DNA of 64,000 nucleotides, taken from assembly GCA_018222965.1 (NCBI GenBank), contig JAAEZH010000022.1:26060-90059 (forward strand), read 5' to 3'. Shown piece after piece: positions 35,066-47,000 of this stretch. The position numbers and the translations under genes are program-made. Source of the stretch: Bacteroidota bacterium. Its GTDB lineage: Bacteria > Bacteroidota > Bacteroidia > Chitinophagales > Saprospiraceae. Under the pieces are notes generated by a model, which saw only the letters and a program-made list of their open reading frames with translations, made no database searches and was not told where the DNA came from. How positions within the stretch are numbered: the stretch's first letter is position 1; every line of letters starts with the position of its first letter.

Positions 35066-38000
35066 TTACTCAATGCGTACCATCTTGCGAACGGCGCGGT
35101 GAGTAGGCGTAATCAATTCGTAATACATGATGCCGCTCTGAATTTTCAGATCTCCTTCCCGGATGTACAACTCGTTGTATCCGGCTTTGAAGTCTCCGTC
35201 AAAACGATATACTTCGCGGCCTCCGGCATCCATGATTCGCATGGTTGCATGGCAGGATTCCGGCAACTCAAAACCAATGCGGGTTTCCTGACGGAATGGA
35301 TTCGGGTGGCTTTGGTACAGCGCAAATGGGCGACTGCTTTCCGCCTGATCTCCAAATCGCAATCCGAGGCTCAGTAGGTCTCCGTTGGCATCGTATGCTT
35401 CCGGCCAGGTGTAGGCGTAACTGATATTGAAGACTTCGCTGGTTTTCACGCTTTCGCGAATGCGGAAACGCAAACTGTGCAGCAAGGTGCCTTCTTCCAG
35501 TGATACGGCTTCATCGTGGGCATTCCAGCTAAAGGTCAGATAACCTTCATCTGCTTTGGTGGTACCCAGGTTTTCGCTGGCCGACAGTCCGTCTTTCATT
35601 TCGACAAACTCCATCGCATCCGGATTAAAGGCGAGGGTATACTGAACACCCCAGATCATATCCGGACCAACATAGAATGGAATTTCATGAACCGTACCGG
35701 CTTCCAGCACCAGATCATCGGTCTCCAGCCAGAAGTCGCGAATTGGATCGCGATCATCGACTTCGGCCATGTCATTTGGTACTACACTGCCATTCAGATC
35801 ACCAATCTTGATACCGACAAAGTCTGTTTCCAGTTCGTCAAGAATCAGGTTGTTGAAGCTGATTGCCTCCGGGAATACTTCTTCCCATGGATTCATTGGA
35901 TTCGGGAATACATAATCTGCATCCACAAATCGCCAGCTGGTATTGTTCGGGAAGTCGGTCTCTATCAGGAGAATCAGCTTCCGAATTTCTACCATATCCA
36001 GGGTCGTAACCGTACCTGAGTTGTTGGCATCAGCCGCAATCATCTGGTATGGTGAATCCAGCGGATCCAATCCAAGGATGTGGAGGCTCATGATCACGAG
36101 GTCATAAGTAGTTACTCCATTCAGTGGATTGTCGTCGCGCATTGGAGTTACGGTATAGTCTCCGCCGGTCATCACATTGAAGAGGAAGAGTCCGTCTTCT
36201 TCTGTTACTTCCGACAAGGTCGTTGTGCCGTTAACTTCAACTTCAACATACTCAACCGGCTCCAGCTCTTCGGTTGCAATCAGTCCGGCGATGTCAACTG
36301 TTACCGGATTCGGATCACAATTATTCATGTTATCCTGAACGTTGATGAAAGTCTCGCAGAAGTCCTGGTTACCAGCTGCATCTGTAACCCATATTTCAAC
36401 AGCCTGCTGGCCGAGATCATCACAGGTGTAGGTTACAGCCAAATCAGTAATATCTGGCGAGAAGGTGTAGATCAGATCACCCGGACAATTGTCAAAGGAT
36501 CCAAGGTTCAGGTCAGATGCCCAAACTTCGATCATACCGGTTTGCATGATCTCTACTACCAGTCCATTCAGACAGTATGGTGTTGGCAGTTTACAATCTT
36601 CGACCACAACAGTAGTTGTTTCGAAGGAAGTATTGCCACAATTATCAGTCACAGTATAAGTGATATCATAGGTACCTGGTACTACATCCGGCACTACAAC
36701 ACTTGCCTGGATGTCATCGAAGTCGCCGAAGTCGCCACTGATATTCACCTCAAACTCAACAGAACATTCGTCAAGAATATCCGGATAAGGAATTGTGAGG
36801 TCTTTATCACAGTCTTCTTCTACGATACAGCCGTCGATTGTCGGTATGACAAATTCAGGAGCTTCTGAATCGTTGACTTTGATAACCTGTTCGTAAGAGA
36901 TGTAGCCGTCTGGCGTACCTGGTGCTCCGGAGTCATTCCAACCATCGCGGAAAGTGCGGTCATCCTGATCGCCATCACCATCCCAGTCTGAAAAGTATAC
37001 AGACTCGAAGTGATCTTCTTCGCTGAAGGCATCATAACCGAAGTCGTTGTAGACGCACCAGTTGATTGCCGACCAGGTACGAACGATTTTATAACAAGCA
37101 TCCGGTACCACGTAGAAGTATTCGTCTTCGAAGCTAATACCGATCAACTCACATTCATCGAAGTAAATTTCCGGTTCGCCAAATTCAGGCAACTGACCAT
37201 CGGTACATTCAACCAGAATATCAGCCGGGAATTCAACTACCCAGTCAGAGTTATGCTCTACCGTAATGGTTTGCGTACAAACTGCCGGCGGATTGAAACC
37301 ACTGTTGTCGTTGGCTGTCCAGGTTCGTACTACGGTACCGGCCTGACACTCATCGATATTGAGGGTCACCTCGTAAGTAATTTCAAGCTCACAGTTGTCG
37401 TAGAAGCTTGCATCGCCATACGGATCCAGAACGGAGTAGTCGCCGAGGTTAAGTGGTACGGACAGTTCTTCGACGTAAGTCTCACAACTGATGGTCTGTG
37501 GAGCCGGACAAGTAACCACAAATGGTGGCAATTTATCCTGAACTTCTACCTGAACCATACAGTCGTTGAAGTTGCCATAGATGTCGTATGCGCGGAACAC
37601 CACCATGATTGGGTTATTTGGCACATCGTTACAGCAGAAGGTTACAGACGGACCGAAGTCATCCGGATCGCCATTGCAATCTCCATCCATACGGCTTACT
37701 TCGAAGTAGGCCAATTCACAATTGTCATAAGAACCATCATCGAAGGTTTCGGCGAAAGCCACACCCTGTCCATCGCTCGTGAGAGACACTTCGGTGATTT
37801 CGTCGCAAATGGCAACCGGAGCCGTTTGATCCTCAACCGTTAGGATAAAGGAACAGCTGGATGTATTGCCACAATCATCTACGGTGAAGTAGGTAATAGT
37901 GTGTTCTCCGATTTCCACATCAGTCAACAGACCTCCGTTGGAGTTAAGCGTACCATTTGGTGTATCTGTGGTAATGGATACAGAAGAACATGCATCTTCG

Positions 38001-41000
38001 ATACCGGCTACCGGGATTTGTACGTTGGCGGTGCAATCTCCATTTCCGGCATTGGCCACCATATTGGATGGACAAGTAAGGATTGGAGCGGCATCGTCGA
38101 GTACTTTGATCACTTGCAGGAATTGCAGCGGGTTCACACCTGCAACAACTGGTTCGCATGGATCGTAGACCGACCAGGTACGTAAGATATCATAACTGCC
38201 TTCACAGATTTCGAATACATTATCCACATAATTGATTGCTACGGAGCAGAGGGCGCCACCTGTAACCGGCAATCCATCAACGGTAGGCTGGCCGGTATTG
38301 GTTGGACTCGTGAGTCCAGGGTTGGCTGCCACCTCTGTACAGGCAAAGACCGGATTGGCATTTCCGTCATAATTCTCGGGGAACGCCACATCTACGAAGT
38401 CGATGCGTTCGATGGTGATGGTTTGCTCGCAGGCACTTTCGTTGCCCGACTCATCGGTAAGAGTCCAGGTACGAATAATTTCTCCACGTGGATCACTGCA
38501 GTTTCCGAAGTCGTTGAAGACATCGTTGTGCTCGGTTGTAAAGCTAAGCTCACAAGAAAGCAGTTCCGGGAATCCCATATTCGCGGGATCCGTATTGATG
38601 TGGCAGAATACAACAGTATCTGCCGGACATTCGATGATTGGAGACTGATGATCTTCGATGTAAATCGATCCCCAACAAGTATTACCGGTATCAGGGTCAT
38701 AGACCATGACGGTAAGGGTTTGTCCTATGTAATCCAGGGTCACGATCGGGCTGGTCGGAATCGGGAATCCATCCGAACCAAGAACCGTGATCTGGTAATC
38801 TTCATAACAATGGTAGTCATCGCCTTCCAGGATCATATCGGCTGTAATCTCTTCTTCACAATCGGAATCGAGGCTCACATTGACAAGATCATTACAGCTA
38901 AGCGTACCGCTTGTCGGCACGTACTCATTGACTATCACATTGAAGTAACAGGTATCGGCATTGCCGGAAGAATCGATCACGATGATCTCTACTTCGGTTT
39001 CTCCGATCTCAAACCAGCTGCCTGAAGGGGGTGTCATGATGGTATCCACCACGGCACAATTATCGGTTGCAGATAGCGGATTGTAATCGACAATAGTTCG
39101 ACACTCACCGCCGCCGAGGTTGATGATGATGTCATTTGGACAAACCACCACCGGATCTTCGACATCGAGCACAGTGACCAGGAATTCGCAGGAATCTACG
39201 TTTCCGGCCGCATCTGTGAGGATGTAGCGTACGATAGTTTCACCCACTTCAAAGTATTCTGAAGCCGGGCTTCCGCCAACGATGATGCCACCTTCCGGTA
39301 CATTGATGAAGCTGTCGGTGAGGTAAACCACCTCAATTTCGCCTTCGCGGCAATTGTCAACCAGTCTTGGGTGTGTCCAGTCGAAGACTGCTCCACAGAA
39401 GCCTGGATCGTTGTTGAGGGTGGTATCTGTCTGGGAGTAACCTGCGATCTCAAAGAGTCTCAGATCCCAGTCGATCAGATTACCTGTATTGGTTGCGGCA
39501 GTATCTGCAATTTCCAGTGTCCAGTTACCCATAGCCGGTTCGCCATAGAAAGCTGTCAGGCTATTAGCAGGAACGTACCAACCGCCCTGGCCTAATGGGT
39601 TACAAGGCGCGTTGTTTACGAGGATACTGCTGTCTTCGTCGATATTCAGATCGAAATCTGCACCGCCTTCACACAGTCCTCCGAAGAGGATCACCTGGGT
39701 TCCTTCCGGACTGGTGATCTTGAATACCAGATCGCCCATATTGGTGTGGTTACCGACCAGGTTGAGGAGGTCCACATCGCCCACAGTGAAGTTATCGGCT
39801 ACGTTTACGGTAGACTGGAGGATCAGACCGTCTTCGATCAGACCGCCGTTGCCCGCGTAAATGTGTTCGATGTATTCGCCGCAAGTTGGTGTTTCTTCGT
39901 CGTAGATAACCACGTTGAAGTTGCAGGATTCTGTATTTGGTGCAATACTCTGGAGGGCTGTAACAGCACCATTCCAGGCGTAAGCTTCGAGGGTTGGGTT
40001 GAGAGAGCCAATCGTAATTGGCATACAAACATCAGCCACTGCCCAGTCTGAAGCATTGTTGTTGTCGTAAGAGTAGAGTCGGTAAACGCCTCCTTTTCCA
40101 TTCATGGCATCGATGGAACCGGTCCAATCAGCAGGTGTAACTGTAGATTGTGTTGCTTGTCCTACCGGATCAAATCCATTCACCGCTACTGCATCGAGCG
40201 TACGGCCTTTGAAGCTGATCGCATAGCCAGCCTGTGCACCGGTCGTCAGATCGGCAGCACATGGAATGTTGAAGAAGAGGTTGCCCGGATCATCATCGCC
40301 ATTACCAAAGTGGATAACAACAGTTTCACCCGGATTCACAATAGTACCATTTGGCAGTACCAGGGTTTCATCCTGACCCGTACCGAAACGCTCAATCACC
40401 AGTTCGCTGATGTTGTAAGCTGCCGGTCCGATGTTGGTGATTTCCATATAGTCATTACCGGTCAGTACGGTATATGGTTCCGGGTTCATACCTCCGTTGA
40501 GGATGCCGATCTCGTGGGTCACCTCAGAAATAAGGAGCACCGGTTGATCTTGCAGGCGGTAATGTACCGTGCTGGTTCCGTTTTGGAATACCTCACCCGA
40601 TGCATCCGCTACACCACCTCCGGTAATCTCTCCTGAGCCAGCCGGATATTCGATCTGGTAAACAACGGAGAAATTGTCGGGGCAGTTATCTGCTGCCTGT
40701 AGTGGAGCGATGTCATTTACGACCGCTTCACATACCCATGGATCAGTTGCTTGCTCCAGGCTTTGTGGGCAAACCAGGATCGGATCCTGTGTATCGTTTA
40801 CAATCACACGCAGGGAGCAAACGGCAGAATTTCCGGATGGATCCACTGCCATATAATCCAGGATAGTCATACCTACAGGGAATACACTGCCGGTACTTAA
40901 TCCGGTTTGATCAATTTGAGAAACGGTAACGACTCCACAATTATCTTCTGCAATTGGAGGAGAGAAGTTTACGTAAGCTCCGCAAACGCCTGGTTCAGCG

Positions 41001-44000
41001 TCCTCAATAATATCAGGGCGTGGGCAGTTTACGAATACAGGATCTTCATTATCCCGTACGATGTAATTGATTTGACAGGATGTCGTGTTACCCGATGCAT
41101 CCGTCACAGTCCAGGTAACCACTGTTTCCCCTACCGGTAAAACAGCTCCCTGGAGCGTATTGTCAAATGGCCCCATGATGGCATCATGTACCATAGTGGA
41201 TCCTTCACAGTTATCCGTGAATGGTGGATCCAGTGATCCGTCCAGTATCTTGAAGGAACACAATCCAGGGTCACTTTCCAATGCAACGATAACCGGCTCA
41301 CCTGTTGCATCATTGCCACAAACTTCCAGCGTTACATCAGCCAGCAGACCACAGCCATCTGTATTGGCATTATCAAAGATCAGTAACCAGAATCCACCAC
41401 TTTGTTCTCCGTTGAAGCCTGCCATTCCGACAGATTGTGATTGATATTCGCCGGAGAGCGGACAAGGGGCAGCTGTTACATTCGTGCCAGCATCGTCATT
41501 GAATGTTACATCGAATGTATTGCTACCACCACATAATCCGTCTGCAAGCACTACTACTGTGCCCGTCGGACTTTGCAGCGACACGGTCAGGTTACCCATA
41601 TCGGTAATGGAGCCATCGATATTAAGATTTACATCTGTAATAACGATTTCATTTGCCACCTCGATTGGAACAATGGTTTGATCGTTTGGTACGATATCCA
41701 CCGTTTCGGTGATGGTATAGTCGATACAGGAAATAACCTGTTCGCAGAACACCATTGGGTCTTCATCATCAACCACCGTAATGGACCAGCTACAGCCAAC
41801 CGTATTGCCTGCCGTATCGATTACAGTATATTCGAGGTTGGTAATTCCAATATCGAATGTGCGGGTTTCAGATAGCATACCCGAATTCAATTCAGGCAGC
41901 AAATCATCCACTTCGGTGCTTCCATCCGGGAATGTGTATTCGACTTCGTAGAAGACTACACTACAGTTATCGGTTGGTGCCGGATGGGTCCAGGTGTAAT
42001 CTGTTGTACAATTGTAATCGTTGGCACCATCATCATTGGTACCTATGACCACATCTGCCGGACAGGTTATCACCGGATCTTCTTCGTCTATTACTATGAC
42101 ATCGAAACTACAGACAGTTGCGTTGCCCGAGGCATCGGTTGCCGTGTAGGTGACTGTCGTTGTGCCCAGATTGAAGGATACGCCGCCGACATTCGTCATG
42201 CCTGAGGCAATGGTTGCCCCGGTAAGTTCCCAGGTAATGACCGTATTACAATCCGGAGCCAGCAGATCCGGCTCAAACTCATCCGAGTTGGCTGTATAGG
42301 TACAGAATCCGGGATCTGTATTCCGGGTAACCGGATAATTATCGAGGAACGGACATTCAAATAAGGGGGGCAAGGTATCTAACACCGTGACGATTGCCGA
42401 ACAGGTATCAAAGTTATTGGCGATATCATAACCGGTAATGGTTACGAAAATACTGTCTACGCCAACATCTGCACAAGTAAAGGTCGAGTCACTGGCATGT
42501 AATTCAATGAAAGAGCAATTGTCGATTGCACCGATCGTCATTTCTTCCGGATCCAGGTGATGAATCCCGAATTCGTCGAGTACAACGGTGTAATCCTGAC
42601 AAGTTACATATGGCTTGAGCGTATCAAGTACATTGATAAACAACTCACAGGTATCAAAATTACAGTTGCCGTCTTCCGTAATCAGAATGGCATCTACACC
42701 AGGATAATCATCGCAGGTTACTGTATCCGGTTCTACACCAATAATAATTACTTCTCCGGTGCCATTCTGAGGGATATCATATCCACTCACAAAGACATCT
42801 TCTGCGTCAATGGTAGCATAGCCCCATTCGTTGAGGTAGACCGTTGTATCCTGACATTCCACAACAGGAGGTGTCATATCCGGTACAATAAAGAAGGAAC
42901 CTCCACCCGGATCAAAATCAAGGGATAAGGTCTGATCCTGAACGGTTCTACTGTTAAATGGAATGGTAGTCAGTGGGTCTTCGCAGAGGAGCGTAAACAC
43001 ATCGTTACCACCAAAGAGATTACCTCCGATCTGGAGCAGTTTAACTCCAATTCCAAGGCTGTAAGTCTGAGTAGTTTCAATACTAAGGTCTCCGGATACA
43101 CTATAGGTATTGTTTACATCAATGGTATCATTTACACCATCCGGAATAACTATTTCAATATTGTCGCCAGGTGAGACACCGGTAAGGGTGCTGCTTGGCC
43201 CCTGCCAGCCTCCGCCATTGACATTGTATGCCATTGGGTATTCGAGGTTGATAGCATCAAAATCTATATCCGGATCAAATTCAAAGTCGCCTTCCAGCGA
43301 ACTGATCATACTCATATTTACATCCCCCAGGTCAATGAGGAGAAATCCACAACCCAGGTCTATCGTTGTACCCAGTCCGATACAAGGCGGAATTTCGGAT
43401 GAACCGGCAGTTGCCGCCCAGATAATCACATCCACGATGTACAAGAGGTCAACTCTATGTCGCTGGAATTCATCTTCCGTACCGGAAACGACCAGTTTAT
43501 CTCCAACTACTGAGGTCGATCCAAGATCATCGGCAGTCAGGCGGCCGTAGTTAAAATCAAACTCAGGAATTGGGAATGGAGAGGTAGAAATCAGAATTTG
43601 AGGTACTTTAAGCGTTACCTGATCGGCATCGCTGTTATAAGCTACACCATCAAGACCTGCACCACCTGCTACGGCATCCGCGTAAGCGAAAACCTCTTCC
43701 AGATCTGAGCTGGTATTAAATCCGAGGGTACACTCAAACAGATCATCCCATCCGGCAAAGTCTTCAAACATCTCATCGCAAATGACCCAAAACGGAATAT
43801 CGCCGGTTCCTTCCCATAATGTTATTGGATCAAACAAACTCCACTCTTCATCGAAGCTCGCTTCATAACCAACACAATCAGGACCTATCGGTAGCGGGTT
43901 TGGAATACCTATACAAGCTGATACCTCAAGGAAAAAGCCGATTTCTACCCGCAGGTCTTCCAGGAATAATCCAAACTCCTGGTTGAGCATACCCGGATCT

Positions 44001-47000
44001 ACATCCAGATCTGCATCCGATAGTACTTCCGAGGAGGTTGAAATGGAAATGGTATCTCGGCAACCAAATAGTTCGGGAGCCGGGAAGGTTGCACAAACCT
44101 TCATCGGGTAATTAATATCTATGGTAGCAGAATCTGCATCTTTCAGGTCGTTGTAGAACCCAAAATCCATATTTATACCCGGTGTAAATCCAAAATCAAT
44201 GGAAACGAAAGCCAGGTCAATTCCTCCGCCTCCTACACCCAGGAGTTGCTCAATCCAGTCAGGAATATCGAATCCAAGGATTCCTTCAATGATCTTAAAG
44301 AGAATACTCGCACCAATAGGTTGTGCGCCGGCAGATAAAAGTCCGTTTTGACCAAACAAGGATTGAGTAGATCTAAACTCTACATCATCCTCAACCGGAA
44401 CCTTCGTCCGCACTGTTTGCTCGATGGTGTATGCAGAACAGGATTCTCCCGGATCGTTTGTATCGATCACAATGATGCGGAAAGTACAGGAGGTACTATT
44501 GCCGGCAGCATCTACTGCAGAAAACTGCACTTGAGATACACCAAGCGGGAATACAGTACCTGACGGGTCTCCCGCAATCTGCATAATGGTTAATGCACCG
44601 GGACAGTTATCTGTAAAGGATGGATCCGGAAAGTTTACGGTTCCTTCAGACTCGCCGGGTGCAATCAAATGCACATAATCTTCACAGTTATCAATGGCGG
44701 GAGACTGATTGTCTTCCACGGTTACCGTAAAGGATTGACTGGTTGTATTTCCGTTAGTATTAGTTACTTCATAAGTTACTGTTGTATTTCCAAGGCTAAA
44801 GTCTGAGCCGGATGTTGGACCGGCGGTTTGCATGATGCTTGCTCCCGGGCAATTATCTGCGAAAGTGGGTTCGTCCCAGGAATGAGAAGCGGTACATGAC
44901 CCATTTTCCGTCTCCAGTGTAATGTTTTCCGGGAAGGTAAGGAATACCGGATCATCTCCATATTGAGGCAAGCCGCAACCATCTATTCCATAAAAAGCAA
45001 AGGCGCCTCCTTCCAGTGCCTGAGCTACGTTATTATCGTATTGGGAAGCTCCGACAATGACATCTGACACGCCATCGCCATCAACATCTCCCAGTCCGTC
45101 AACAGATATACCAAATCGGGCTCCGCCCACATCGCTTTCTACAATCCATTGTGCGGTATCTGGTAAAAGCCCGCTGCCGGAGCCGTAAAAAGCATAAGCT
45201 CGGCCTTCGTCAAATTCCATGTCAGAATAGCCGGGCGCACCTGAGATAATATCATCAAATCCGTCATTATTTACATCACCAGCACTGGCAACAGATACAC
45301 CCAGACCGCTCTGGCCCGAATTACTCTGATACATCCAGTCAGCATTTGAAGAAGGACCGCTGCCGCTACCGTGGTAAACAAACAAAGCTCCTTCTCCTGT
45401 GGAGTAACCCGATACGGTAAGCGTATCGATTTCCATTGTAATATCATTGGTATCATATACAATGGTATCCACTTCAAGGAAAGGATCCGAAAAGCGATCG
45501 GCTCCTACAACGATGTCATCAAAGGCGTCGCCATTCACATTTCCGGCCCCTGAAACTGAAATACCGAAACGGGCATATTTATGGGGCCCAACTTTCTGCC
45601 AGTCAGGTGAACCGGACGGGCCACTGCCTCCACCGAGGAAGAGATAGGCCTTACCCTGGCCTGTATCCTGGGCATTGTATTGCCCGTAGGCACCTACCAG
45701 AACATCGTCAAAGCCGTCATTATCCACATCACCGGCATCAGAAACTGAATACCCGAAAAATCCACTAACCTGACCGCCTTCATAAGACCAAAGAGCTGGC
45801 GTAACCAATCCGCCGGCACTTCCTTCGTATACGTAGGCAGCGCCTTCGTTGAGTTCGCCATTCGCAAAAGTGTAGGCACCGACTATAACATCATCAAAGC
45901 CGTCATTATTCACATCACCAGCCGCTGAAACGGAGGACCCCAGACGCATGGTGTCCATTTGGCCTATTACTGTATCAGCCATAGCGGTTGTCACACCTGC
46001 CCCGGAACCATAATAAATAAAGAAGGCACCCTCATCTCGATCGAGGTTGCCAGCAAGTGTATCAGAGAGATCAATAGATTCGTCATACAGATAAGCACCG
46101 ATAATTACATCGTCGTAATCATCGCCATTGACATTTCCGGCTCCGTCTACCGAGAAGCCTAAAAAGCCACCCCCCTGACCACCATTGATGGTGATTGCCG
46201 GAGTAGTTGATAATCCGCTGCCGCTACCGTGGTAAATGCGTACCTGACCGGCATTAGCCTGCGAACCATTATCGTAATTAATCACACCCACGATCGCATC
46301 GTCGAAACCATCGTTGTTTACATCACCGGCTCCTGCAACGGAATATCCAAGACGGAGGGTATCTCCACCGCCATCAACTTCCCAGGCAGCTCCATTAAGT
46401 GGATCAATAGTAACCGGATAAGCCAAATCGCTTCCGGAAGCCAGCAAAGAAACCTGATATTTACCTTCACTATCTCCAGGACGAATCTCCATATGAGAAG
46501 CGAGTAAACGGTTATCCGCATCAAATACTTTCAGGTCCTTGTAGAAGTAAACAGGCTCTTCCGAACCCTTACGACCAAAAGTTACTCCGTTGTATTTGGC
46601 ATTGATTGCTTTTAGATCTGTTTCTACCAATAGATCTACACGGAATGCTGCATCCCCGGAAGGGCCTTCTTCAATAATGAAGTTTTGGCGCATCCCTGAG
46701 GCTGTGTTTTGGTATTCTACTTCGACACCTGATTCGTGCTTCTGGCGCAAAACTGCCCCATCCATTCGAATTTCAGGACTTGCCTGAAGTGTCAATGTTT
46801 CATCATTTACCCGAACGCTTTCAATTTCGAAAGCCATTTGCCAGTCTTCATATCGACGGGGCTTGGCTTCAAAGCCTTTCGGCGAATAAGTGAATCGCAT
46901 ATCATTGGCCCGGTTGGGGCTAACGAAATTGCCGGTTGGTCCCTCCCCTTCATCCGGCTGAATGGAATACTCATCAGCTGAAATGCGTTGCTGTGTTTCC

